Source of the DNA: Gottfriedia sp002574545
Lineage (GTDB): Bacteria; Bacillota; Bacilli; Bacillales; Bacillaceae_G
Length of the DNA: 64,000 bases
Direction: 5' to 3' (one strand)
NCBI GenBank assembly: GCA_052180195.1
Contig: CP197469.1
Shown: positions 11,168 to 20,364 of the stretch, in pieces
Position numbering within the stretch: the stretch's first letter is position 1
Layout of the letters: every line of letters begins with the position of its first letter
Notes under the pieces: model-generated
Told to the model about the DNA's origin: nothing
The model's input: the letters and a program-made list of their open reading frames with translations, nothing else
Databases searched by the model: none
Translations under genes and position numbers: made by a program

Positions 11168-13355
11168 TAATTTCTTTCGATTCAATTGGTAGCATAGATA
11201 AACCTACTCTTTGTTTCTTTTGGTCTACTTCAGCAATCCAGACCTTTACTACTTGACCAACTGATACAACATCAAGTGGATGCTTAATAAATTTGCTGCT
11301 CATTCTAGAAATATGAACAAGACCATCGTTCTTTAGTCCAATATCTACAAACGCACCAAAATCGACTACATTTCTTACTGTCCCTTCAAGTTCCATCCCT
11401 ATTTTTAGATCTTCAATTTGAAGAACATCTTGGCGAAGGATTGGTGCTGCTAATTCATCTCGTAGATCTCGTTCAGGTTGCATTAATGATGCTAGAATAT
11501 CTTTTAGCGTAATTTCACCAATATCTAATTGCTCTGACACTTCTTTTATATTAATTGTCTTTAGCTTTTCTTTCAGTTCATTTGAACCAATTTGACTTGT
11601 TGAGAAATTTAATTGCTTTAATAATTTTTTTACTTGTACGTAGCTCTCTGGGTGAATACTTGTACGGTCTAAAGGTTCATCTCCTTCAAGGACACGTAAA
11701 AATCCAATACATTGCTCATATGTTTTAGCACCTAGTCTTGGAATTGTTTTAAGCTCTTTTCGGTTTGTTATTTTCCCTTTTTCATCACGGTAATTAACAA
11801 TATTTTTCGCAACTGTTTTAGACAAGCCTGATACGTATTGAAGTAGTGAGACCGATGCTGTATTTACATTTACGCCAACTTGGTTAACAGATGTTTCAAC
11901 AACAAATGATAATGATTCATTTAAGCTTTTTTGAGATACATCGTGTTGATATAATCCTACCCCCACCGATTTAGGATCAATTTTTACTAGCTCTGCTAAC
12001 GGATCTTGTAGTCGTCTGGCAATTGAAACTGCGCTTCGTTCTTCAACTTGTAAATCGGGGAACTCTTCTCTTGCTAATTCAGATGCTGAATAAACACTTG
12101 CTCCCGCTTCATTTACGATTACATAGTAAGTATTATTTTTCATTTCTTTTAAAATTCCAGATATAAAAAGCTCTGTTTCTCTCGAAGCTGTACCATTTCC
12201 AATTGCGATCATTTCTATTTTATATTGAATAAGTATATCTTTAATTTTCGTAACTGCTTGTTCTCTTTTATTTCTTTGAACCTCTTCTCTTTCTCCTCTG
12301 AAAGGATGAGGGTAAATCACATCTATTTTGAGTACTTTACCCGTCTCATCTACTACTGCCAATTTACAGCCTGTACGAAATGCCGGGTCTACTCCTAGTA
12401 CGATTTTCCCTTTTAATGGTGGTTGCAGTAATAATGACCGTAAGTTTTCTGAGAAAATATTAATCGCATGTGAATCAGCTTTTTCTGATAACTCTTTACG
12501 AATCTCTCTTTCAATTGAAGGCTGAATTAATCTTTTATATGCATCTTCAACGACTTCCATTAAGATTGGTCGTACAAAAGTGTCCTTTGTAATAATCCTT
12601 TTTTCTAAATATAAAATAATCTCATCAAAAGGAGGTTGAATTGCAACCTTTAAAATATCTTCCTTTTCAGCACGATTCATGGCTAGTATTCTATGTGGAA
12701 CAATCTTTGAAATTGGTTCTGAGTAATCGTAATACATTTCGTATACTTTTTTCTCGTCTTTTTCGGAATCTTTTACCGCACTGTCCATCGTTCCTTTTTT
12801 AAAGGTAATTTCACGAATCCACTTTCGATAAGTTGCATCGTCAGCAATCCATTCGGCAATAATATCTTTTCCACCTTGAATAACTTCATCAACTGTATTA
12901 ACTTCCAGTACAGCGTTTATGTATTTTAACGCTTCATCCGCAAGAGAACCTTCATTTGGCATTGAATATAACCATTGGGCAAAAGGTTCTAACCCTTTAT
13001 CTTTTGCAACTGTAGCTCGAGTTCTTCTTTTTTCTTTATAAGGTCGATATAAATCTTCAACTTCCTGTAGCTTTGTAGCTAAAGTAATACTTTTACGTAA
13101 GTCAGCAGTCAGTTTCCCTTTTTCCTCAATTAAACGGATCACTTCATCTTTTCTCGTTTGAAGATTTACAGCGTACTCATATTTCTCTAAAATAGAATGA
13201 ATTTGTACCTCATCAAGAGAACCCGTCTTTTCTTTTCGATACCTGGCAATAAAGGGAATTGTATTTCCTTCTTCCTTTAATTCAATTACGGTAGCTACTT
13301 GTTTTGTAGTAATCGATAAATCAGATGCAATTTTATTAATCAATTGTTGTGACAT
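11157..13355 (-). CDS. tex: Tex family RNA-binding transcription accessory protein
   Basis: 732 residues from MSQQLINKIA; the ATG is preferred over an upstream TTG because GGAGGCGG sits 5 bp before it. Order: N-terminal helical Tex domain, YqgF/RNase-H-like domain with GVDPAFRTG near residue 325, helix-hairpin-helix repeats around 490-550, and a C-terminal S1 domain beginning near LKIGMELEGTVRNVVDFGAF. Tex-type proteins bind RNA and, in other bacteria, associate with transcribing RNA polymerase. The gene follows mazF directly; the two are separated by a weak terminator. B. subtilis has the rsb-sigB operon here. Confidence 0.93.
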   Translation of the reverse strand: MSQQLINKIASDLSITTKQVATVIELKEEGNTIPFIARYRKEKTGSLDEVQIHSILEKYEYAVNLQTRKDEVIRLIEEKGKLTADLRKSITLATKLQEVEDLYRPYKEKRRTRATVAKDKGLEPFAQWLYSMPNEGSLADEALKYINAVLEVNTVDEVIQGGKDIIAEWIADDATYRKWIREITFKKGTMDSAVKDSEKDEKKVYEMYYDYSEPISKIVPHRILAMNRAEKEDILKVAIQPPFDEIILYLEKRIITKDTFVRPILMEVVEDAYKRLIQPSIEREIRKELSEKADSHAINIFSENLRSLLLQPPLKGKIVLGVDPAFRTGCKLAVVDETGKVLKIDVIYPHPFRGEREEVQRNKREQAVTKIKDILIQYKIEMIAIGNGTASRETELFISGILKEMKNNTYYVIVNEAGASVYSASELAREEFPDLQVEERSAVSIARRLQDPLAELVKIDPKSVGVGLYQHDVSQKSLNESLSFVVETSVNQVGVNVNTASVSLLQYVSGLSKTVAKNIVNYRDEKGKITNRKELKTIPRLGAKTYEQCIGFLRVLEGDEPLDRTSIHPESYVQVKKLLKQLNFSTSQIGSNELKEKLKTINIKEVSEQLDIGEITLKDILASLMQPERDLRDELAAPILRQDVLQIEDLKIGMELEGTVRNVVDFGAFVDIGLKNDGLVHISRMSSKFIKHPLDVVSVGQVVKVWIAEVDQKKQRVGLSMLPIESKEIIKA

Positions 13356-13393
13356 TATTACCGCCTCCAATTTTTGGTAATTTCAAAGAACCT

Positions 13394-13421
13394 AAAATAA
13401 CCCTTTCAAAACGAAAGGGTT
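13394..13421 (-). terminator. Weak terminator between mazF and tex
   Basis: Minus-strand stem AACCCTTTC / GAAAGGGTT with five-base loop, followed by ATTTTA. It probably reduces read-through from mazF into tex. Confidence 0.55.
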
Positions 13422-13472
13422 ACAAAACAATTTATTATAATCTATGTAGGTAAAGCTGCTATAATAGCAACT

Positions 13473-13823
13473 TTAAAAGTCAACAAGTCCTAAACTGATT
13501 TGCAACGCTTCGTCAACCTGATCCATCATCTCATCATCAAGATGTGTTATTTTATCGGTTAATCGTTGTTTGTCAATCGTTCGAATTTGTTCTAGTAGTA
13601 TAACCGAATCACGTTCAAATCCATATTTTTTAGCATCGATTTCAACATGTGTTGGAAGCTTTGCTTTTTGGATTTGTGCTGTAATCGCAGCGACTATAAC
13701 GGTAGGACTAAAACGATTACCGATATCATTTTGTATTATGAGAACCGGACGAACTCCACCTTGTTCTGAGCCAACTACAGGGGAAAGGTCTGCAAAATAT
13801 ACGTCGCCACGTTTTACTATCAA
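13473..13823 (-). CDS. mazF: MazF-type mRNA endoribonuclease toxin (EndoA/NdoA)
   Basis: 116 residues, the same length as B. subtilis EndoA, which cuts single-stranded mRNA at UACAU sequences and arrests growth. N-terminal MIVKRGDVYFADLSP and GGVRPVLIIQND contain the conserved catalytic arginine, and the conserved threonine lies in VAAITAQI. The antitoxin gene is 4 bp upstream in the same operon. In this genus the pair is chromosomal and located after alr. Confidence 0.95.
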   Translation of the reverse strand: MIVKRGDVYFADLSPVVGSEQGGVRPVLIIQNDIGNRFSPTVIVAAITAQIQKAKLPTHVEIDAKKYGFERDSVILLEQIRTIDKQRLTDKITHLDDEMMDQVDEALQISLGLVDF

Positions 13824-13827
13824 GTGA

Positions 13828-14109
13828 TTACCCCCCGCTAACTAAGCGCTCCACTTTAGAATCCGCTTCAGACTCAGCATAGAATGACTCAGAAGATATT
13901 AATAAGTTGATTTTAGCCATTTCCATGTATCCACGTCGCATTTGCTCACGACTTTGGCGTCTTTTACGATCCTTTAAAAACATCTTAGTCGCTTGATAAA
14001 TATACTCATTTCGATTACCGTTTTCTTGCTTTACTAATCCATCTAGTTCGCTTACTACGTGTTTTGGTAAACGTACTGTTATTTCAGTTGTCGCATTTAG
14101 TTCGGACAA
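13828..14109 (-). CDS. mazE: MazE-type antitoxin (NdoAI/EndoAI)
   Basis: 93 residues with an N-terminal ribbon-helix-helix (EITVRLPKHVVSELDGLVKQ) used for dimerisation and DNA binding, and a C-terminal tail (SESFYAESEADSKVERLVSG) like the part that wraps around and inhibits EndoA. The ribosome binding site is GGAGGTGC. The order antitoxin then toxin with 4-bp spacing is standard. Confidence 0.93.
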   Translation of the reverse strand: MSELNATTEITVRLPKHVVSELDGLVKQENGNRNEYIYQATKMFLKDRKRRQSREQMRRGYMEMAKINLLISSESFYAESEADSKVERLVSGG

Positions 14110-14253
14110 GTTTCAGCACCTCCAGAATCAACTATTACCCATATATCTCCCTATACTACATCATACCATTATTTTCAGTGATTGGAAAGACACATATCTT
14201 CGTTTATCTTAACCAAATAACAGTGTTTCATACTTTAATACATCAAATTACAA

Positions 14254-15420
14254 TTAATCTGATACTAGATAATTACTTATGGACTTTATATTTCCATTCT
14301 TTTTATATACTCTTGGTACCCTGTGATTTATAAGGCATGTTACTTCATAATTGATTGTATTCATATGTGTAGCGACATCTTCAGCCGTTACTGATCCATC
14401 CTTACTTTCTCCTATTAAAATCACTTTTGTACCAACGGGATAATGTTTAGAAAGCTTGATCATACACTGATCCATACAAACTCTACCGACGATTTCTGCC
14501 TTTTCACCTTCAACCAACACAGAAAATCCTTGCATATCTCTTAGCCAGCCATCTGCATACCCGATTGGTAACGTCGCAATCCACTCTGAATCAGAAGTAA
14601 AATACGTTGCACCATAACTTATACCACTATTAGCGGGTAATTGCTTAATATGTGAGATTTTCGTATAAAGTGATAATGCTGGCTTTAATGTAAATGGTAG
14701 CATTGGTTTTATTTCCAAAGATGGCGTTAAACCATACATGATAATACCAACACGTACAGTATTAAATAAGTTGGTTTCTAATGCGGCCGCTGCACTATTC
14801 GCACAATGAATTAACTCCGGAGAGAACCCACTGCTCTTAACCCATTCTATACATTCATAAAATTTGTCTAGTTGCTCATTAAAATAGGATCTATTTAACT
14901 CATCAGCAGTAGCGAAATGTGTAAACAGCCCTTCCAATATAATTGATGGATTTTTTCGTATGATTGATGCAGCTTGCTCCCATTCGGATTTTGTTTTTAG
15001 GCCTAATCTACCCATCCCAGTATCAAATTTAATATGAATCATTGTACCATCTGTGCTTTTTATATTTTTAGAAATACCTTCTAACCAATCAACATTATAT
15101 GCTGTTAAAGTTAATTTATTCTTTATTGCAACATTAATATCCTCAGGTTTAGTTGCTCCTAACACTAAAATCGGTGCTTCTATTCCCGCATTACGCAGAA
15201 AAATTCCTTCATCAATAAAAGCAACTAATAATCTTGTTGCTCCAGACTTTAATGCTTGTTTCGCTACTTCAACGTAACCATGTCCATATGCATTCGCTTT
15301 TAAAGCTACATATATTTCTTGATGATTAGGGTAAAGCGATACAATATTTTTAATGTTTTCCTCAATTGCATCTAAATCTACTTCTACCCAAGTTTCGCGA
15401 TAAAATGATGTTTCTGTCAT
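14254..15420 (-). CDS. alr: Alanine racemase
   Basis: PLP enzyme interconverting L- and D-alanine, supplying D-Ala to Ddl for peptidoglycan. 388 residues from MTETSFYRET; this ATG is preferred over a GTG three codons upstream because AAGGAAG lies 8 bp before it. The PLP lysine is K41 in VALKANAYGHG; the second catalytic residue, a tyrosine, is in GISYGATY near 267. It lies between ydcC and mazE, as in other Bacillus. Confidence 0.96.
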   Translation of the reverse strand: MTETSFYRETWVEVDLDAIEENIKNIVSLYPNHQEIYVALKANAYGHGYVEVAKQALKSGATRLLVAFIDEGIFLRNAGIEAPILVLGATKPEDINVAIKNKLTLTAYNVDWLEGISKNIKSTDGTMIHIKFDTGMGRLGLKTKSEWEQAASIIRKNPSIILEGLFTHFATADELNRSYFNEQLDKFYECIEWVKSSGFSPELIHCANSAAAALETNLFNTVRVGIIMYGLTPSLEIKPMLPFTLKPALSLYTKISHIKQLPANSGISYGATYFTSDSEWIATLPIGYADGWLRDMQGFSVLVEGEKAEIVGRVCMDQCMIKLSKHYPVGTKVILIGESKDGSVTAEDVATHMNTINYEVTCLINHRVPRVYKKNGNIKSISNYLVSD

Positions 15421-15531
15421 GACATACACTTCCTTATCGATTTACCCATTACTCTTTTTTATATGTGTAAAATTATTTGCTTATTTTACTATAAATGTCA
15501 ACCATTATACTACTACAATATAGTTTATTTA

Positions 15532-15570
15532 AAATTTAAAAAGGCGTGATAAAGCATCATCACGCCCTTT
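15532..15570 (-). terminator. Terminator after ydcC
   Basis: Minus-strand stem GGCGTGAT / ATCACGCC, followed by TTTTTAAATTTT; it separates ydcC from alr. Confidence 0.75.
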
Positions 15571-15587
15571 TAAGTTTGAAAAAAATA

Positions 15588-16607
15588 TTATTTTGTGCCT
15601 GTATCTCCGACTGATTGGGCAACTTGAATTAGCTCACTTTGAGTTAAGTTTTTAGAAACAATCGTAAAATCTGTTCCACCATATGACCATGTGATCATTT
15701 TATCTGATAATGCTCCCACCGTTTTGCCTAAATCTACTGGTTCACCAGTGATTTCCATCGTTGTTCCAGACTCTGAAATTCGTGCTTTTTCCTCAATTAA
15801 AGTAAATGATTTTTTATCACCTTTATATGAAAGTATAACCTGAACACCATTGTCTGTTTTTACTTCTTGTTGATCATCTAACACAACGCCCTTCATTAAA
15901 TAATTCGGGTAAAGTGTCACTAATAAATCAGGATCATTTTCTGGATTTGTAGAAGTAGGTACACTTAAACGAGCGCTTGTCATATTTTTCTTCACATCAA
16001 AGGCATCATTATCAAATTTCGCATTGTATTGTACTTTATCGAACTTAACATCCAAAACAACATTTTTATCTGTATCTAGTAGTTTGACTGATTCAGGTGT
16101 TAGACCTTTTTTATTAAAAGTAATTTCTTGTGTTGGGAGCAATTGTCTATTTGTGTAATTTGTTTTTGTTTCAAATACGTATCCTTTTTTAGTCGTTTTA
16201 AACGTTGCATTCTTATCTTGTAATAAGTCATTAACCAAGGATTCCGGTAAATATGGCTGACTGCTGTTTGATGGCCAATCACTCTGGAAGCGATAGCTTT
16301 TATTTAATGCTGGCGTTAAAACAAACACACCTTCTTTGTTTCTTAAAATAATTTGGTTTTGATCACTCTTTGCATTTTTTAATTGCACTCGGTAGAAAGA
16401 AGGCTTTTTATGCCAAATGACTACCTCATACTTTTGAGGATCATTACCGTTGTTAATTGTTAAAGTTGCATCAGCCTTATAACCATTCATTTTCTCCATC
16501 TGATCACTAAGAGAACCTACTACATCATCTTTCGATTTCTTGCCACATGCAGCTAATGATAGTACTAACATGATTGTCAAAAGCATCGCTACAAGCTTTT
16601 TCTTCAT
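15588..16607 (-). CDS. ydcC: LolA/LppX-like lipoprotein (YdcC family)
   Basis: 339 residues with a lipoprotein signal peptide and lipobox LAAC (Cys21). The mature protein has the extended beta-sheet composition of the LolA/LppX fold (VVIWHKKPSFYRVQL; ITFNKKGLTPESVKLLD). Gram-positive members sit on the outer face of the membrane; B. subtilis YdcC is linked to sporulation but its ligand is unknown. Position next to acpS and alr is conserved. Confidence 0.85.
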   Translation of the reverse strand: MKKKLVAMLLTIMLVLSLAACGKKSKDDVVGSLSDQMEKMNGYKADATLTINNGNDPQKYEVVIWHKKPSFYRVQLKNAKSDQNQIILRNKEGVFVLTPALNKSYRFQSDWPSNSSQPYLPESLVNDLLQDKNATFKTTKKGYVFETKTNYTNRQLLPTQEITFNKKGLTPESVKLLDTDKNVVLDVKFDKVQYNAKFDNDAFDVKKNMTSARLSVPTSTNPENDPDLLVTLYPNYLMKGVVLDDQQEVKTDNGVQVILSYKGDKKSFTLIEEKARISESGTTMEITGEPVDLGKTVGALSDKMITWSYGGTDFTIVSKNLTQSELIQVAQSVGDTGTK

Positions 16608-16903
16608 CTCCCCAGCTCCTTTATTCCTCTTAAATTGTAAAAAAGAGAATTTTATGCAAAGGCTTATGAATAAATGTGCGCGAGTAGCTTAGAAGTAAAA
16701 TCTAGATTTATTCATGCACGTTGCAACCTTGCTTCTCATATCCTCATAGAACTATATGAGGTCAAGCTTTAAAATATGCAGACTAGCATGACAAGCTAAA
16801 TTAAAAAATTTAAGAAGATTTTATGATTGCAGAGGGCTGTAAGTGAGGACAATGGTGCAGGTACTTATATTAAAAATCCTTAAAATTAGCAATTTGGTCG
16901 GTA
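16608..16903. other. Spacer between ydcC and acpS without a gene
   Basis: It contains an inverted repeat ATGAATAAAT / ATTTATTCAT (about 16670-16716) and a short hairpin around 16740-16762. No ORF with a ribosome binding site is seen. Confidence 0.5.
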
Positions 16904-16934
16904 CAAAAAAGTAAAGCCACTCAAACGAGTGACT
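16904..16934 (-). terminator. Terminator after acpS
   Basis: Minus-strand stem AGTCACTC / GAGTGGCT (one wobble), followed by TTTACTTTTTT. Confidence 0.75.
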
Positions 16935-16946
16935 TTTAAAAGTGTG

Positions 16947-17300
16947 TTATACCTGCTGTAAGACAACTTGAGCAGCCGCGTAATGTTCAGTATGCGTAAT
17001 TGATAAAAACGGTATAAACGGCAAATCAACGGTTAAAACAGGCTTACCTTTTTCATCATTTAAGATTTCAATATCATGAAACCCTAATTCCTTCCCAATA
17101 CCGGTACCAAAAGCTTTAGAACAAGCTTCTTTTGCGGCGAATCTTCCTGATAAAAATTCTAGTTTTCTTCGTTCTGATAGGTTTTCGTATATTTCATATT
17201 CTGCTTCTGTTAAAATTCTTTTCGCAAACCTTGGCTGTGAGCTTATTATTTCTTTCATTCGTTCAATTTCTACTAAATCTAATCCAATACCTACGATCAT
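16947..17300 (-). CDS. acpS: Holo-[acyl-carrier-protein] synthase
   Basis: 117 residues. It transfers 4'-phosphopantetheine from CoA to apo-ACP for fatty-acid synthesis. The AcpS signature is complete: MIVGIGLDLVEIERM with the Mg-binding Asp8, and SGRFAAKEACSKAFGTGIG with the second acidic ligand. It starts 26 bp after uvsE and is likely co-transcribed with it. Confidence 0.95.
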   Translation of the reverse strand: MIVGIGLDLVEIERMKEIISSQPRFAKRILTEAEYEIYENLSERRKLEFLSGRFAAKEACSKAFGTGIGKELGFHDIEILNDEKGKPVLTVDLPFIPFLSITHTEHYAAAQVVLQQV

Positions 17301-17326
17301 ATTTTCCTCACCCTAACTTTCAAGTA

Positions 17327-18310
17327 CTACGGTTTAAAATAAAAGCTTGAATCATTAATAATCTCAATAGACGGATGAGCTTTCAAATCATCCATTAATT
17401 GAAATAGTGCATTATCTTTTTGTTTTGCTTCAATCATACAATCAATTTGCCTAACCGAGCCATAAATATCATTTAAAAATGTTATAAACATGTTAGGGTC
17501 GACAAAATCAGCATGAGCTCGTTTGTCTTTCTCATCTCTAGGACTAGATATATGCATTTTCATCGGTAAGCTCGAAGCTTTCCAAGTATCGACCGCATAA
17601 CTCCAATTTTTTATCCAGTCATCATTCGTATGATTAACTAGATGATGATGATAGTCAAATACAAGTGGAACTCCTAATTTTTCACAGGCAAATAATGTTT
17701 CATCAAACGTAAAGGTTGTATCATCATTTTCAAACATTAGCATTTTTTGAATTTGCGCTGGAACAAGGCTAAAATTCTCTATTAATTGTTCCAGTGATTT
17801 TTCCTTATCATCATACCCTCCACCAATATGGAGTACACATCGTTGTTCTGTATTAATCTTCATCGCTTTTAAAAGCTGATAATGCATTTTTAAGGTTTTT
17901 ACAGATGATTTTAATAACTCTTCATCAGTTGAATTTAAGATTACGAAATGATCCGGATGAAAATCAATCCTCATTTCATTTGCAATCGCAAATTTACCCA
18001 ACTCAAGTAAACTTTCCTTTAAAGGCTTTATGTAATTCCAATCCGCTACTTCTTCATGGTTAACTAATGGAATTAATTTACTACTTAGGCGAAAAAAAGA
18101 TATATCATGTGCCTTATTGTGCTTAAGTAGTCTTAAGGAGTTATTAATATTTGTATTAGCAATTTGCTCTAGCTTACGAATAGCCGCATCTTTATCTTTT
18201 TGTTTTAAAAATTGAGCAACCGTCATTGTCTTTGAGGGAGAGGCGTTTTGTAAATTCATACTCATTGCGACATATCCAAGTCTAACCAACATATTTATTC
18301 CAACTCTCAT
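17327..18310 (-). CDS. uvsE: UV damage endonuclease UvsE (UVDE)
   Basis: TIM-barrel endonuclease that nicks DNA 5' to UV photoproducts, giving an excision pathway independent of UvrABC. The 327 residues include RIDFHPDHFVIL, LHIGGGYDDKEK, FENDDTTFTFDE and PLVFDYHHHLVN, which supply the metal-binding His, Glu and Asp residues of this family. The first ATG has no ribosome binding site; an internal ATG 6 codons later (18292, MLVRLGYVAM) follows TTGGAA and matches the family N-terminus better. In sporulating bacilli the homologue is sporulation-associated. Confidence 0.88.
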   Translation of the reverse strand: MRVGINMLVRLGYVAMSMNLQNASPSKTMTVAQFLKQKDKDAAIRKLEQIANTNINNSLRLLKHNKAHDISFFRLSSKLIPLVNHEEVADWNYIKPLKESLLELGKFAIANEMRIDFHPDHFVILNSTDEELLKSSVKTLKMHYQLLKAMKINTEQRCVLHIGGGYDDKEKSLEQLIENFSLVPAQIQKMLMFENDDTTFTFDETLFACEKLGVPLVFDYHHHLVNHTNDDWIKNWSYAVDTWKASSLPMKMHISSPRDEKDKRAHADFVDPNMFITFLNDIYGSVRQIDCMIEAKQKDNALFQLMDDLKAHPSIEIINDSSFYFKP

Positions 18311-18360
18311 ACGTTTTTAGTTAGTGTATGGAATCTGTCAAAATTCACACAGTTTGCATT

Positions 18361-18395
18361 AAAAAAGGTACATGGATTATTATTCCATGTACCTT
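18361..18395 (-). terminator. Terminator after cshA
   Basis: Perfect 12-base stem AAGGTACATGGA / TCCATGTACCTT, followed on the minus strand by TTTT. Confidence 0.9.
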
Positions 18396-18403
18396 GAATT
18401 ATC

Positions 18404-19945
18404 TTATTTGTTGCTATCTTGATGTCTACGTTGTCCGCCACGATTACCATCGCGAGAACCTTCACTACGTTTGTTACGGAAGTTTCCTCCGCGGTTGTCG
18501 CGATCTCCACGACGTCCATCACCGCGACGTCCATCTCCACGACGGCCTTCGCCACCGCCACGTCTGTTTTCACCACGACGGTAACCGCCGCCGTTTCCAC
18601 CACGTCCGCCACGATCACGTTTTGAAACCATAGGTGGCTCATCAGTTAGGCGAATTGGAGTTTCATTTGGTTCTTTTGTTAACATTTTTAATGCAGCAGC
18701 TACTACGTTTACTGAATCATGCTCTTCTAGTAATTCTTCAGCAATACGTTTGTAGAACGCTAAGTTATCACTTTCCATAGTTGAAGCTAATTTTTCAGCA
18801 ATAATGCGTTGTTGGCTTTCAATTGCTTCATCTAATGTCGGTGCAGTCATACGCTCCATACGTTTTTTTGTTGTACGCTCAATATTTTTTAATTGACCGA
18901 ACTCACGTGGAGTGATGAATAACATTGCAATACCTGATTTACCTGCACGACCTGTACGACCGATACGGTGTACATAGCTTTCAGGATCTTGAGGAATATC
19001 AAAGTTATATACATGTGTAACGCCAGAAATATCTAATCCACGAGCAGCTACATCTGTTGCTACTAATACGTCGATTGAACCATTTTTGAATTTACGAAGT
19101 ACTTGTTCACGCTTTGCTTGTGATAAATCACCATGAATACCTTCAGCAGCATAACCACGTAGATTTAATGCTTCAGATAATTCATCAACACGACGTTTTG
19201 TACGACCGAAAATAATAGCTAATTCTGGTGTTTGAATATCTAATAAACGTGTTAAAACGTCAAACTTTTTCTTTTCTTGAACTTCAATAAAATGTTGTTC
19301 AATGTTTGGCATTGTAACTTCTTTTGCTTTTACTTTAACGATTTGTGGATTTGTCATGAAAGTTTCTGCAATACGACGAATTGGGTCAGGCATTGTTGCA
19401 GAGAAAAGAAGTGTTTGTTTATTTTCTGGAACTTCTTTTAGGATTGCTTCAATATCTTCAATGAATCCCATGTTTAACATTTCATCTGCTTCATCTAAAA
19501 CAACTGTATTTACATTGTTTAGGCGAATTGTACGGCGGTTAATATGGTCTTGAATACGACCAGGAGTTCCAACAATAATATGTGGGAATTTTTTTAATGA
19601 ACGCATTTGACGATTAATATCTTGTCCACCGTATATTGGAAGGATTTTTACACCTTTATTCATACCAATTTTGTGTAATTCTTCACCAACTTGAATAGCT
19701 AACTCACGTGTAGGTGCGATAACAAGTCCTTGAACATCGTTACTATCTACATCAATTTTTTCTAGTAATGGAATACCAAAAGCGGCAGTTTTACCAGTAC
19801 CAGTTTGCGCTTGACCAATTACATCATGGCCTTGTTTTGCTAATGGAATAGTCTGCGCTTGAATTGGAGTAGCTTCCTCGAAGCCTAATTTTTCAATCGC
19901 AAACAGGATCTTACTACTTAATCCTAATTCTTGAAATGTTGTCAA
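18404..19945 (-). CDS. cshA: DEAD-box RNA helicase CshA
   Basis: 513 residues from a TTG start (19943-19945): AAAGGAG lies 10 bp before it, and the protein then begins MTTFQELGLSS like B. subtilis CshA. An ATG 24 codons further upstream lacks such support. Motifs in order: Q motif GFEEATPIQAQTIP, Walker A AQTGTGKT, DEAD in VLDEADEML, SAT in LFSATMP, and HRIGRTGRAG. The tail is rich in RGG and RRGDG repeats, which bind RNA. CshA unwinds structured RNA, takes part in RNA decay and ribosome assembly, and aids growth in the cold. Confidence 0.95.
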   Translation of the reverse strand: MTTFQELGLSSKILFAIEKLGFEEATPIQAQTIPLAKQGHDVIGQAQTGTGKTAAFGIPLLEKIDVDSNDVQGLVIAPTRELAIQVGEELHKIGMNKGVKILPIYGGQDINRQMRSLKKFPHIIVGTPGRIQDHINRRTIRLNNVNTVVLDEADEMLNMGFIEDIEAILKEVPENKQTLLFSATMPDPIRRIAETFMTNPQIVKVKAKEVTMPNIEQHFIEVQEKKKFDVLTRLLDIQTPELAIIFGRTKRRVDELSEALNLRGYAAEGIHGDLSQAKREQVLRKFKNGSIDVLVATDVAARGLDISGVTHVYNFDIPQDPESYVHRIGRTGRAGKSGIAMLFITPREFGQLKNIERTTKKRMERMTAPTLDEAIESQQRIIAEKLASTMESDNLAFYKRIAEELLEEHDSVNVVAAALKMLTKEPNETPIRLTDEPPMVSKRDRGGRGGNGGGYRRGENRRGGGEGRRGDGRRGDGRRGDRDNRGGNFRNKRSEGSRDGNRGGQRRHQDSNK

Positions 19946-20084
19946 TTTGGTTAATCTCCTTTGTATCTCAATTGATCTATAAAAATTTAAAAAATTATAT
20001 GTTTCGTGACTGTTCATATGGAAGGTTCGTTTTTAGTGGAAAACAATAGTCCGAAGTATCATGAAAAGGAAACAATATCTACCC

Positions 20085-20113
20085 ATTATACGGACATTCT
20101 AACTAAAAAGCAA
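20085..20113 (-). promoter_or_regulatory. Promoter of cshA
   Basis: Minus strand: -35 TTGCTT, 17-bp spacer, -10 TATAAT (20085-20090). It predicts a leader of about 130 nt before the TTG start, the kind of long leader common for cold-regulated helicase genes. Confidence 0.65.
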
Positions 20114-20300
20114 ATGAAGTTATATTCTAACAATTTGGTTTCCAGTCAATATTTTGCCCTTTTATTAACGTTAAATTCGCCATAAAATCATATTTAGAGC
20201 CTTCTTAACCCCTTTTATTACGAACAGTTTTCATATGTTAAATTACGCGTATAAAGTTTTCACTTCGTATATTTCAGGGACGCAACAAACAAAGAGCAAA
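20114..20300. other. Spacer between murF and cshA without a gene
   Basis: AT-rich. A plus-strand ORF starting at 20235 runs into the murF terminator and coding region and lacks a ribosome binding site. Confidence 0.5.
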
Positions 20301-20340
20301 ACTAAGGGAATAAGGAGAATCTTTATTCCTATTTCCCTTG
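20301..20340 (-). terminator. Probable terminator after murF
   Basis: Imperfect inverted repeat AAGGGAAATAGGA / TCCTTATTCCCTT on the minus strand, followed by AGTTTTGCTCTTTG. Confidence 0.55.
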
Positions 20341-20364
20341 TTTTCAACTCCCTAGATTATATGA

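Noticed and set aside
18328..18633. Long His/Val-rich frames opposite the end of cshA
   Set aside because: They are the antisense of the RGG repeat tail; composition reflects that repeat.
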